Source of the DNA: SIG440 sp045596485
GTDB taxonomy: Bacteria > Bacillota > Clostridia > Monoglobales > Monoglobaceae
Length of the DNA stretch: 6,313 bases
Direction of reading: 5' to 3'
Assembly: GCA_045596485.1 (NCBI GenBank)
Contig: JAZOCL010000059.1
Coordinates: 1 to 6,313 of the forward strand
In this document: positions 1 through 5,926 of the stretch, piece after piece
How positions within the stretch are numbered: position 1 is the stretch's first letter
How the letters are laid out: each line of letters begins with the position of its first letter
The notes under the pieces: model-generated
Seen by the model: the letters and a program-made list of their open reading frames with translations, nothing else
Database searches by the model: none
Told to the model about the DNA's origin: nothing
Program-made: the position numbers and the translations under genes

Positions 1-84
1 TTTTGCAAGGTGATCATAACTACCTTTGCCATTCAAATACTCTTGTACCAATTTTAATTTAAATTCACAACTATATTTTGCCAC
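1..84 (-). CDS. IS3-family transposase OrfA, N-terminal fragment (28 codons, continues past the left edge)
   Basis: A GTG at 84-82 opens a frame that stays open to the window edge and encodes (M/V)AKYSCEFKLKLVQEYLNG followed by KGSYDHLAK. This resembles the N-terminus of IS150/IS3-type OrfA proteins, typically MAKYSxEFKxKVVxxYLxG then GxxxLAKKYG, which form the helix-turn-helix that binds the element ends. In this family OrfA is usually joined to the DDE-integrase OrfB by programmed frameshifting; that part is not visible here. A GGGAGG lies 11 nt upstream of the GTG, inside the stem of a strong hairpin, so translation from external read-through transcripts may be masked. Only the first 28 residues can be read, so whether the transposase is functional cannot be judged. 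Confidence 0.72.
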   Translation of the reverse strand, partial: MAKYSCEFKLKLVQEYLNGKGSYDHLAK

Positions 85-85
85 G

Positions 86-139
86 AAAAAACCGACCTCC
101 CAATCGTTAGATTTTTGGTCTAACTTTTGGGGGTCGGTT
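86..139 (-). terminator. Hairpin with U-run at the IS end, just upstream of transposase orfA
   Basis: On the minus strand AACCGACC (139-132) pairs with GGTCGGTT (97-90). An inner stem forms between GTTAGA (124-119) and TCTAAC (111-106). The outer arm is followed by a run of six T, then CGTGG. This has the form of a rho-independent terminator at the end of the IS. The same right arm contains the GGGAGG that would serve orfA, so the structure can also hide the ribosome binding site. By position it could end transcripts coming from ispE. Confidence 0.6.
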
Positions 140-165
140 CAATGCTCAGGCTCGTTTTGTGCAGT

Positions 166-1014
166 TTATACGAGATAGGTGTCTTTGGTGAGTGTTTTAA
201 ATTTTTCTAGAGCAGCCTTTGCTGAGGAAGCGTCTTTAAAAACACCGAAGACGGTAGAGCCGCTACCGCTCATTAGGGAATATGCAGCACCCATATCAAG
301 CATTATCCTTTTATATTCTTCGATTTCAGGATATTCCTTTGTGGTAACGGTTTCAAGGACATTTCCGCAGGAGGCTGCCAGAAGGTCAAGGTTACCGCTT
401 TCAAGAGCTTCGACAACCCTTTTGGTATTGGGATGAACTGTTGTGTTATCAAGGATGAGATTTTTGAAAACATAGGCGGTGGACACAAAAACAGGAGGCT
501 TTGCCAAAAGAATGTGTGTATTTTTGAGAGGGGATATGGGGGTCAGTTTTTCGCCGATTCCTTCGGCAAGCATACAGCCACCATAAAGAAAGAATGGTAC
601 ATCTGCGCCCAAATGCATTGCCATAAGGGCAAGCTCTTCGGGTGAAATGGGATTGTCAAAGGCGTTATTCAGCCCTTTCAGTGTTCCTGCAGCGTCTGAT
701 GAGCCACCGCCGAGACCGGCGCCCGAAGGGATTTTTTTGTCAAGATGAATTCTTGCTGATGCGCATATGCCGGTTTTTTCGAAAAACAGCCTTGCTGCCT
801 TTACGATTAAGTTGCGGTCATCGGTGGGAACATCAGGGTCGTTTGAGGTAAGAATAATTTCATTTCCGTCCTCAAGCTCAAAGCTGATAGTGTCAAAAAG
901 TCCCACCTCCTGCATAATCATTGAGAGATTATGATAGCCGTCCTCACGTCGGTTCACAACATCAAGTGAAAGATTGATTTTTGCAGGGCATTTGATTTGA
1001 AAAAATTTTTTCAT
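166..1014 (-). CDS. ispE: 4-diphosphocytidyl-2-C-methyl-D-erythritol kinase (IspE)
   Basis: This cytosolic enzyme phosphorylates the 2-hydroxyl of CDP-methylerythritol with ATP, the fourth step of the MEP route to isopentenyl diphosphate. The 282-residue protein matches the usual IspE length. It opens with the family signature PAKINLSLDV (residues 10-19), whose K12 is the expected catalytic lysine. The GHMP-kinase ATP loop PSGAGLGGGSSDAA is at 96-109, GADVPFF at 136-142 supplies the catalytic aspartate (D138), and the C-terminal GHMP motif LMSGSGSTVFG is at 247-257. The ATG is preceded by GGAG with a 6-nt gap, which supports this start. It lies 73 bp downstream of ftsH on the same strand, with a hairpin between them that may reduce read-through. 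No convincing separate promoter is visible in the gap. An IS end begins 24 bp after its stop, so its natural 3' flank has probably been replaced. All key residues are present and nothing suggests loss of function. Confidence 0.96.
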   Translation of the reverse strand: MKKFFQIKCPAKINLSLDVVNRREDGYHNLSMIMQEVGLFDTISFELEDGNEIILTSNDPDVPTDDRNLIVKAARLFFEKTGICASARIHLDKKIPSGAGLGGGSSDAAGTLKGLNNAFDNPISPEELALMAMHLGADVPFFLYGGCMLAEGIGEKLTPISPLKNTHILLAKPPVFVSTAYVFKNLILDNTTVHPNTKRVVEALESGNLDLLAASCGNVLETVTTKEYPEIEEYKRIMLDMGAAYSLMSGSGSTVFGVFKDASSAKAALEKFKTLTKDTYLV

Positions 1015-1040
1015 AGCTTTCTCCGTTTGATTTAAGTGAG

Positions 1041-1082
1041 TGATATATTAAACGAGAAATCCGCACAGGCAGATTTCTCGTT
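1041..1082 (-). terminator. Hairpin between ftsH and ispE, probable ftsH terminator or attenuator
   Basis: The arms AACGAGAAATC (1082-1072 on the minus strand) and GATTTCTCGTT (1061-1051) form a perfect 11-bp stem around a 10-nt loop, five bases after the ftsH stop. The stem is followed by TAATATAT, a poor U-tract, so termination may be partial and some transcripts may continue into ispE. Confidence 0.6.
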
Positions 1083-1087
1083 GGTGT

Positions 1088-2986
1088 TTATTCTTCAGTT
1101 TTGTCGGCTTCAGAAGTAGCCGCAGTTTCCTCTTCAGGAGATGTAGTATCTGCAGTGACAGTCTCAGGAGTGGCTATGGGTTTTGCAAACAGAGCGTTGA
1201 ACTCATCATCATTAATTTTTTCTTTTTCAAGAAGAAGAGCAACAGTTGCTTCAACCTTGTCTGCCTGTTCTTTGAGAATCTCTTTGCAGCGGGCATAGCA
1301 TTCGTCAATGATACGCTTGATTTCGGCATCAATCTTTGCTGCAATGTCTTCGCTATAGTTTTGGGTGTGACCGAAGTCACGACCGATGAAAACTTCGTCG
1401 TTGCTGCTTGCAAAGCTTCGTGTGCCCAGAGCCTCGCTCATACCGTATTTCACAACCATATTCTTTGCGATTGAGGTCGCACGCTCAATGTCGTTTGAAG
1501 CCCCTGTGCAGATGTCTTCAAGAAACAGCTCTTCAGCAACACGACCGCCAAGGAGAGAAATGATTGTTTCAAGCATTTCGGTCTTTGACATATGGGAGGA
1601 ATCATCTCTGGGGAGCGACATAGTATAGCCTGCGGCTCTGCCTCGGGGGATGATTGAAATTTGCTGAACTCTGTCCTGAGTGGGCAGCAATTTTTGAACA
1701 ACAGCGTGACCTGCTTCGTGATAAGCGGTAATTTTTTTATCCTTTTCGGTGATTTTTCGGGTTTTCTTTTCGGGACCCGCAAGAACCTTCATAATGGATT
1801 CTTCAAGGTCGAACATAGTGATTTCCTTTGCACCGAATCTTGCTGCACGGAGCGCTGCTTCGTTCATAAGGTTTTCGAGGTCGGCGCCTGTGAAGCCAAC
1901 AGTTTCTTTTGCAAGAACATCAAGCTCAACATCGGCTGCAAAGGGCTTGCCCTTTGCGTGAACCTTGAGAATGGCTTCTCTGCCCTTTACGTCGGGAACG
2001 TCAACCAAAACCTGACGGTCGAAGCGTCCGGGACGGAGAAGTGCGCTGTCAAGAATGTCGGGACGGTTTGTTGCTGCAATTACGATTACGCCTTCGTTCA
2101 CACCGAAGCCGTCCATTTCAACCAGAAGCTGGTTGAGTGTCTGTTCTCTTTCGTCGTGACCGCCGCCGAGACCAGCGCCTCTCTGACGACCTACGGCGTC
2201 AATTTCGTCAATAAAGATAATGGCGGGAGCACACTTCTTTGCCTGTTCAAAAAGGTCACGGACACGTGAAGCACCAACACCCACAAACATTTCAACAAAG
2301 TCTGAGCCTGAGATTGAAAAGAAGGGAACACCTGCTTCACCGGCAACAGCTTTGGCAAGAAGGGTTTTACCAGTTCCGGGAGGACCTACAAGCAGAACGC
2401 CTTTGGGAATTCTCGCTCCAAGCTCGCGGAATCTCTGGGGATTCTTGAGAAAATCAACAATCTCCTGAAGCTCTTCTTTTTCTTCGTCCTCGCCTGCCAC
2501 GTCATCAAAGGTCTTTTTGTTTTTATCGTTTGTTGAGGCTTTTGCGTGGGACTTGCCAAAGGACATAACGCCGCCCTTGCCGCCGCCCTGGGACTGTCTC
2601 ATAAAGATTACCCAGAAAACAATCATAATTACAATGAGACCCAGAGAGGGCAGAATGCTGAGCCACCATGGGGGTGACACAGGCTCGGGAGTATCTATCT
2701 TTAAAGTGCCTGCGGCAATCTGTCGGTCGATTTCGTCGCCAACGCTGAGATAAAGCACGGTGTAGCCCGGGGTTGAAACCTCAATCTGAGTACCGTCGCT
2801 CAGGGTTGCGTATACAATCGGGTCCACAACCTGCATTTCGGCAACCTTTTCGTCTTCAATCATAGTCAAAAGGTCAGAATATACGTATTTTGTTGTGGTT
2901 TCGGGCATTGATGTCATAACAAAAATGGTGAGAATTATCAAGAACAGAACCACATAGAAACCTAATCCTCGTAAGTATTTTTTCAA
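1088..2986 (-). CDS. ftsH: ATP-dependent zinc metalloprotease FtsH
   Basis: FtsH is a hexameric membrane AAA+ protease that extracts and degrades damaged membrane proteins and short-lived regulators. Read from the TTG at 2986, the protein has 632 residues, a normal family length. In order it shows a first membrane helix (about 8-24), a short extracytoplasmic region, a second membrane helix (about 108-128), Walker A GPPGTGKT (201-208), the pore loop FVGVG (234-238), Walker B IIFIDEID (256-263), and the second region of homology ATNRPDILDSALLRPGRFDR with arginine fingers near R318/R321. The zinc motif HEAGH is at 423-427 and the third zinc ligand lies in SNDIERAT (D499). The last 30 residues are a Thr/Glu-rich tail, usually variable. 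An in-frame TTG 14 codons upstream (3028) has no ribosome binding site, whereas the chosen TTG has AGGAGG 7 nt before it and gives the typical MKKYLRG-like N-terminus leading into the membrane helix. The gene is transcribed divergently from the cyclophilin operon. Confidence 0.97.
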   Translation of the reverse strand: MKKYLRGLGFYVVLFLIILTIFVMTSMPETTTKYVYSDLLTMIEDEKVAEMQVVDPIVYATLSDGTQIEVSTPGYTVLYLSVGDEIDRQIAAGTLKIDTPEPVSPPWWLSILPSLGLIVIMIVFWVIFMRQSQGGGKGGVMSFGKSHAKASTNDKNKKTFDDVAGEDEEKEELQEIVDFLKNPQRFRELGARIPKGVLLVGPPGTGKTLLAKAVAGEAGVPFFSISGSDFVEMFVGVGASRVRDLFEQAKKCAPAIIFIDEIDAVGRQRGAGLGGGHDEREQTLNQLLVEMDGFGVNEGVIVIAATNRPDILDSALLRPGRFDRQVLVDVPDVKGREAILKVHAKGKPFAADVELDVLAKETVGFTGADLENLMNEAALRAARFGAKEITMFDLEESIMKVLAGPEKKTRKITEKDKKITAYHEAGHAVVQKLLPTQDRVQQISIIPRGRAAGYTMSLPRDDSSHMSKTEMLETIISLLGGRVAEELFLEDICTGASNDIERATSIAKNMVVKYGMSEALGTRSFASSNDEVFIGRDFGHTQNYSEDIAAKIDAEIKRIIDECYARCKEILKEQADKVEATVALLLEKEKINDDEFNALFAKPIATPETVTADTTSPEEETAATSEADKTEE

Positions 2987-2993
2987 GGGATCG

Positions 2994-2999
2994 CCTCCT
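2994..2999 (-). promoter_or_regulatory. Ribosome binding site that sets the ftsH TTG start
   Basis: A perfect AGGAGG on the minus strand lies 7 nt before the TTG at 2986-2984. No comparable site precedes the upstream in-frame TTG at 3028-3026, so translation should start at 2986. Confidence 0.88.
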
Positions 3000-3073
3000 A
3001 AAATTAAATTTGATGTGAACTGCCGCAAGGGGATGCGGAGACATTTTCGTATTTAAGTAACAATACATATATC

Positions 3074-3102
3074 ATCTTACCATAAATTTCTTTTAAAAAC
3101 AA
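3074..3102 (-). promoter_or_regulatory. Probable sigma-A-type promoter of ftsH
   Basis: On the minus strand a -35 box TTGTTT (3102-3097) and a -10 box TAAGAT (3079-3074) are separated by 17 nt. The -10 is preceded by TGG, giving an extended -10. The predicted start near 3067 would give an 80-nt leader before the TTG. The leader contains a small hairpin, CCGCA/TGCGG, at 3023-3038. Confidence 0.65.
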
Positions 3103-3144
3103 TACTTAAAAAATAATTTTCACAAAAATGTAACATTCATAGTA

Positions 3145-3173
3145 TTGACAAATTTTGCGCTAACAATTACAAT
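3145..3173 (+). promoter_or_regulatory. Strong consensus promoter of the cyclophilin-SGNH-SLH operon
   Basis: A perfect -35 TTGACA (3145-3150), a 17-nt spacer and a near-perfect -10 TACAAT (3168-3173) match the housekeeping sigma consensus. The surrounding sequence is AT-rich. The expected transcription start is near 3180, about 58 nt before the chosen start of the first gene. The -35 boxes of this promoter and the ftsH promoter are about 42 bp apart and face away from each other. Confidence 0.85.
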
Positions 3174-3225
3174 TATATATTAGATGCAAAACATTCTGGC
3201 GGACAAGCTCCGCAAAATTAAGCTT

Positions 3226-3230
3226 AGGAG
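3226..3230 (+). promoter_or_regulatory. Ribosome binding site that sets the start of the first cyclophilin
   Basis: AGGAG ends 7 nt before the ATG at 3238. It rules out the in-frame ATG at 3184, which would sit within a few bases of the predicted transcript 5' end without a ribosome binding site. The ATG at 3232 is out of the useful range, only one base after the motif. Confidence 0.8.
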
Positions 3231-3237
3231 AATGAAT

Positions 3238-3963
3238 ATGGCAAATAATAAAAAATCAAATAAATCTAACAAAAAAGCTATTTGGTCGTGGATAGCCGGG
3301 GGTGTTGCTGCTGCAGCTGCAATTGCGCTTTTTGTAATCGGTGCAACCGGCGGCTTCAAAACAGGCGAAGAAAGCTTCACCACAAGCGGCGAAGCAAACG
3401 GCTCTCAGCAGAATCAGGTGGCATCAAACTCAAGTGACAAGCAGGAGGAAAATGTTATGACAGAAAATGTGAAGGTATTGGTTGAAATGGAAAACGGCGG
3501 CGAGTTCGTGCTTGAGCTTTATCCCGAATACGCACCCCAGACGGTTCAGAACTTTGTGGATTTGGTTACAGACGGATTTTATGACGGCGTGGGCTTCCAT
3601 AGAGTTGTTGACGGATTTATGGCTCAGGGCGGTGACCCAGAAGGCACAGGAATGGGCGGCAGCGGCGTTGAAATTCCCGGTGAATTTGCTTCAAACGGCT
3701 TTGAGGGCAACACGCTGTCACATACAAGAGGCGTGATTTCAATGGCACGCAGCCAGCATCCCGACAGCGCATCGAGCCAGTTCTTTATCTGCTATGACGA
3801 TGCATCTTTCCTTGACGGAAGCTATGCGGCATTCGGTAAGGTTATCGAGGGCATGGAGGTTGTTGACGCATTTTTGGATGTTGAAAGAACCTACAACTCT
3901 ATGGGCGAGCTTGCATCACCAGTTGAACCCATCGTGATGAAGAGCGTAACAATTGTTGAATAA
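3238..3963 (+). CDS. Membrane-anchored cyclophilin-type peptidyl-prolyl cis-trans isomerase
   Basis: Cyclophilins catalyse cis-trans isomerisation of peptide bonds before proline and assist protein folding. The 241-residue protein has a Lys/Asn-rich cytoplasmic N-terminus (1-13) and one membrane helix (about 14-37). A Ser/Gln/Asn/Glu-rich linker (about 38-75) follows, then a complete cyclophilin domain (about 78-241). The helix has no lipobox cysteine, so it should act as an uncleaved anchor with the domain outside the cell. Catalytic R122 lies in GFHRVVDGF, MAQGGDPEGTG follows, and the signature GVISMARSQHPDSASSQFFI is at 165-184. The position equivalent to human CypA Trp121 is Phe (FLDG, F191), as in several bacterial cyclophilins that bind cyclosporin poorly. 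It is first in a probable operon with an SGNH hydrolase and a second, SLH-linked cyclophilin. An internal AGGAGG and ATG at residue 74 could yield a soluble 168-residue form. Domain assignment is certain; substrates are unknown. Confidence 0.94.
   Translation: MANNKKSNKSNKKAIWSWIAGGVAAAAAIALFVIGATGGFKTGEESFTTSGEANGSQQNQVASNSSDKQEENVMTENVKVLVEMENGGEFVLELYPEYAPQTVQNFVDLVTDGFYDGVGFHRVVDGFMAQGGDPEGTGMGGSGVEIPGEFASNGFEGNTLSHTRGVISMARSQHPDSASSQFFICYDDASFLDGSYAAFGKVIEGMEVVDAFLDVERTYNSMGELASPVEPIVMKSVTIVE
3443..3459 (+). promoter_or_regulatory. Internal Shine-Dalgarno and in-frame ATG within the cyclophilin gene
   Basis: AGGAGG (3443-3448) lies 8 nt before an in-frame ATG at 3457-3459, encoding M74. 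Translation from here would give MTENVKVLVEMENGG and onward, a complete cyclophilin domain without the membrane helix or linker. The AGGAGG encodes part of the linker (QEEN), so it could be chance. The spacing is as good as that of the annotated starts in this window. Confidence 0.5.
3731..3820 (+). repeat. Near-identical 90-bp segment shared by the two cyclophilin genes (copy 1)
   Basis: Positions 3731-3820 match 5677-5766 at 87 of 90 bases, with one uninterrupted run of 38. The three differences (3750, 3789 and one in the TCT/TCG serine codon) are all synonymous. It encodes GVISMARSQHPDSASSQFFI and the following DASFLDG region. The flanking parts of the two domains are much less alike in DNA. 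Confidence 0.9.
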
Positions 3964-3971
3964 TGTTTTTT

Positions 3972-3992
3972 GGGAGGGTTTTGTGCCCTCCC
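3972..3992 (+). terminator. GC-rich intercistronic hairpin, possible attenuator
   Basis: GGGAGGG (3972-3978) and CCCTCCC (3986-3992) form a perfect 7-bp stem around TTTTGTG, eight bases after the first cyclophilin stop. It is followed by GAAGATTTAG rather than a U-run, so it is unlikely to be a full terminator. It may stabilise the upstream message or lower downstream expression. Confidence 0.4.
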
Positions 3993-4023
3993 GAAGATTT
4001 AGTCAAAGACAGGAGAGAAAGCA

Positions 4024-4665
4024 ATGAATCTGGAAGGAAAGAAAATAAACTTTTTGGGCGACAGCATTACTGAAGGCGTGGGAACCTCGTCTATTGAGGC
4101 GGGATACCCCGAGCTTATCAAAAAAATGGTAAAGCTGCGAGAAATCAGCAATTATGGCATTGGCGGTACAAGAATTGCAAATCAGCAGAAGCAAGAGATT
4201 GAAGTTGACGCGCTGTCCTTTTGTCAGCGTTATGATCAGATGGATAGGGATGCAGATATAGTGGTTGTGTTTGGCGGAACAAATGATTACGGTCATGGTG
4301 ACGCACCATTTGGCGAGTTTTCAGACAGAACACCCGATACCTTTTACGGTGCCTGCCATTTTCTGATGAAGGCACTGCTTGAACAGCATCCCGGCAAGCA
4401 GGTAGTTTTTATGACACCAATGCACCGCAGCAACGGATACGACAAAAAAACCGGCAGAGAACAGAGCCTGAGAGATTATGTTCACGCCATCAAGGAGGTT
4501 GCGGAGTATTATTCAATCCCTGTTCTCGATTTGTTTGCTAACCTTGGCGTTTGTCCTGATGTCCCCGTTCAGAAGGAGATGTTTTGTCCCGACGGACTTC
4601 ATCCCAACGATGAGGGAAATGTTCTCATTGCGAAAAAGCTGAAAATGTTTCTTGAGAGTTTATAA
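4024..4665 (+). CDS. SGNH/GDSL-family hydrolase (putative esterase or deacylase)
   Basis: This is a 213-residue single-domain SGNH hydrolase, a fold that cleaves ester bonds of lipids, acetylated sugars or acyl groups through a Ser-Asp-His catalytic set. Block I is NFLGDSITEG with the nucleophile S14, and block II is NYGIGGTR (G46/G47). Block III is VFGGTNDYG with N87, and block V is PDGLHPNDEG with D190 and H193. All four blocks are intact. There is no signal peptide or membrane helix, so it should act in the cytosol, unlike the exported proteins on either side. AGGAG lies 8 nt before the ATG. The gene starts 60 bp after the cyclophilin and ends 11 bp before the next start, which supports co-transcription. 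The real substrate cannot be read from the sequence. Relatives include lysophospholipase-like, acyl-CoA thioesterase-like and carbohydrate acetylesterase-like enzymes. Confidence 0.9.
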   Translation: MNLEGKKINFLGDSITEGVGTSSIEAGYPELIKKMVKLREISNYGIGGTRIANQQKQEIEVDALSFCQRYDQMDRDADIVVVFGGTNDYGHGDAPFGEFSDRTPDTFYGACHFLMKALLEQHPGKQVVFMTPMHRSNGYDKKTGREQSLRDYVHAIKEVAEYYSIPVLDLFANLGVCPDVPVQKEMFCPDGLHPNDEGNVLIAKKLKMFLESL

Positions 4666-4676
4666 GGAGCGAGATT

Positions 4677-5915
4677 ATGAAAAAGCTAATTTCTTTAATA
4701 CTTGCACTTGCAATTTTTTGCAGCATGACTGTGTTTGCACATCCTTTTTCGGATGTGGCGGGGCATTGGGCAGAGGTAGAAATTGAAGAGGCATATCAGA
4801 ACAAGTCGGTGAACGGCAATCCTGACGGAAGCTTTCGTCCCGACAGAAGCATTTCAAGAGCGGAATTTTTGAAGATGCTTACAGCCCTTGTATGCACAAA
4901 GGCAGAAACCTATGTTCCTTCGAGCTATGCAGACGGAACACATTGGGCGTCGATGTACTATAACTTTGCTTTAGAAAATATTTATTCCCCTCTTGGTGAA
5001 GAATCAAAGGTGGGCGGGATTATCCCGGGGAAAATGAGTGCCGAGAGCTTTGATTTGCCCATTGAAAGATGGGAAATGTCTTATCTGGTCAGCGAATATA
5101 TAAAGAATGTTTGCAATGTAGTGGGTGGAGATCAGGGCAAAACCTTTACCGATGCTGAGCCCACCGAAAAAGCATATCCTGCGGGGGTTGTTGAAAGAAT
5201 TAAAAATGCGTTTTATCTTGGAATTATGACAGGGGACGAAAATGGAAATATTAATCCAGGAAAGAATGGAACCCGTGCCGAGGCGGTTGTGATTGTGAAC
5301 CGTGTGGGTGATCTTATTCAGGGATTGATTGACAGGTCAAACCAAAAGATGGAGGATTATGAGCAGCAGATTGAGGCGTCTCTAAAGACCTACGAAGAAA
5401 TCCCCGAAGGACATCCTGTTGTGACCATAATGATGGAAAACGGCAAAAAGTTTATGATTGAGCTTTATCCCGAATATGCTCCCCAGACGGTTGCAAATTT
5501 TGTGGCATTGGTTAAGGATGGCTTTTATGATGGACTCACCTTCCACAGAGTTGTTGAGGGCTTTGTGGCTCAGGGCGGAGACCCCGAGGGTGACGGCACA
5601 GGCGGAAGCGGAAGCAACATTTTTGGTGAGTTTGCGGCAAACGGCTATGAACAAAATACCCTTAGCCATACAAAGGGCGTGATTTCAATGGCACGTAGCC
5701 AGCATCCCGACAGCGCATCGAGCCAGTTCTTTATATGCTATGACGATGCATCGTTCCTTGACGGAAATTACGCAGCATTCGGAAAGGTTATCTACGGAAT
5801 GAATGTTGTCGAGGAGTTTGTGAAGGTTAAAAAAACTCTGAATTCTTTAGGGGAAATGGCTGTTCCTGTTGAACCATTGGTAATCAGAAAAGCCACAGTT
5901 AATATGGGAAAATAA
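4677..5915 (+). CDS. Secreted SLH-domain protein fused to a cyclophilin-type peptidyl-prolyl isomerase
   Basis: The 412-residue protein starts with a signal peptide (MKK, hydrophobic 4-20, likely cleavage after VFA at residue 21). An SLH region follows: repeat 1 at about 23-72 (FSDVAGHWA to ISRAEFLKML), a degenerate repeat 2 at about 83-142 (YADGTHWA to IERWEMSYLV), and repeat 3 at about 157-214 (FTDAEP to GTRAEAVVIVNR). SLH repeats bind secondary cell-wall polymer, so the protein should be held on the cell surface. A polar linker with coiled-coil potential (about 215-246) leads to a complete cyclophilin domain (248-412). Catalytic R291 is in TFHRVVEGF and the signature GVISMARSQHPDSASSQFFI is at 334-353. 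The Trp121-equivalent is Phe360. AAGGAG overlaps the stop of the upstream hydrolase and lies 7 nt before the ATG, indicating tight coupling. The isomerase domain is a close paralogue of the one encoded by the first gene of the operon. Domain calls are firm; surface attachment is inferred. Confidence 0.93.
   Translation: MKKLISLILALAIFCSMTVFAHPFSDVAGHWAEVEIEEAYQNKSVNGNPDGSFRPDRSISRAEFLKMLTALVCTKAETYVPSSYADGTHWASMYYNFALENIYSPLGEESKVGGIIPGKMSAESFDLPIERWEMSYLVSEYIKNVCNVVGGDQGKTFTDAEPTEKAYPAGVVERIKNAFYLGIMTGDENGNINPGKNGTRAEAVVIVNRVGDLIQGLIDRSNQKMEDYEQQIEASLKTYEEIPEGHPVVTIMMENGKKFMIELYPEYAPQTVANFVALVKDGFYDGLTFHRVVEGFVAQGGDPEGDGTGGSGSNIFGEFAANGYEQNTLSHTKGVISMARSQHPDSASSQFFICYDDASFLDGNYAAFGKVIYGMNVVEEFVKVKKTLNSLGEMAVPVEPLVIRKATVNMGK
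5677..5766 (+). repeat. Near-identical 90-bp segment shared by the two cyclophilin genes (copy 2)
   Basis: This is the partner of 3731-3820, 1946 bp away in direct orientation within the SLH-cyclophilin gene. Direct repeats of this length could support recombination that deletes the hydrolase gene and the SLH region. Confidence 0.9.
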
Positions 5916-5926
5916 AATTTGGATGA

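Larger units (their letters stand above)
1..141 (-). mobile_element. End of an IS3-family (IS150-like) insertion sequence, cut by the window edge
   Basis: Read on the minus strand, the element begins at position 141 with TGAACCGACCCCCAAAAG followed by TTAGAC. This matches the usual layout of IS150-group terminal repeats, which start with TG, have a C-rich block and then an AAAAGTT(A/G)GAC block. It is followed by a transposase OrfA start that runs off the left edge. The opposite end and the target-site duplication lie outside the window, so element length and intactness are unknown. The boundary at 141 is inferred from the TG terminus and the hairpin. The element lies 24 bp beyond the ispE stop codon and is oriented in the same direction as ispE and ftsH. 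Family assignment comes from recognising the terminus and OrfA together, not from a search. Confidence 0.75.

Noticed and set aside
179..851. Several plus-strand frames opposite ispE
   Set aside because: All overlap the intact, motif-complete ispE gene in antisense and lack start signals.
1015..1050. Separate ispE promoter using TAATAT near 1045
   Set aside because: The hexamer 17 nt upstream (TCTGCC) is far from the -35 consensus and overlaps the hairpin stem and loop.
1661..2269. Long plus-strand open frame of 202 codons opposite ftsH
   Set aside because: It lies antisense to highly conserved FtsH catalytic sequence, has no ribosome binding site and resembles no family; it is a shadow of codon bias.
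3184..3237. Upstream in-frame ATG that would lengthen the first cyclophilin by 18 residues
   Set aside because: It would begin within a few bases of the predicted transcript start without a ribosome binding site, whereas 3238 has AGGAG at 7 nt.
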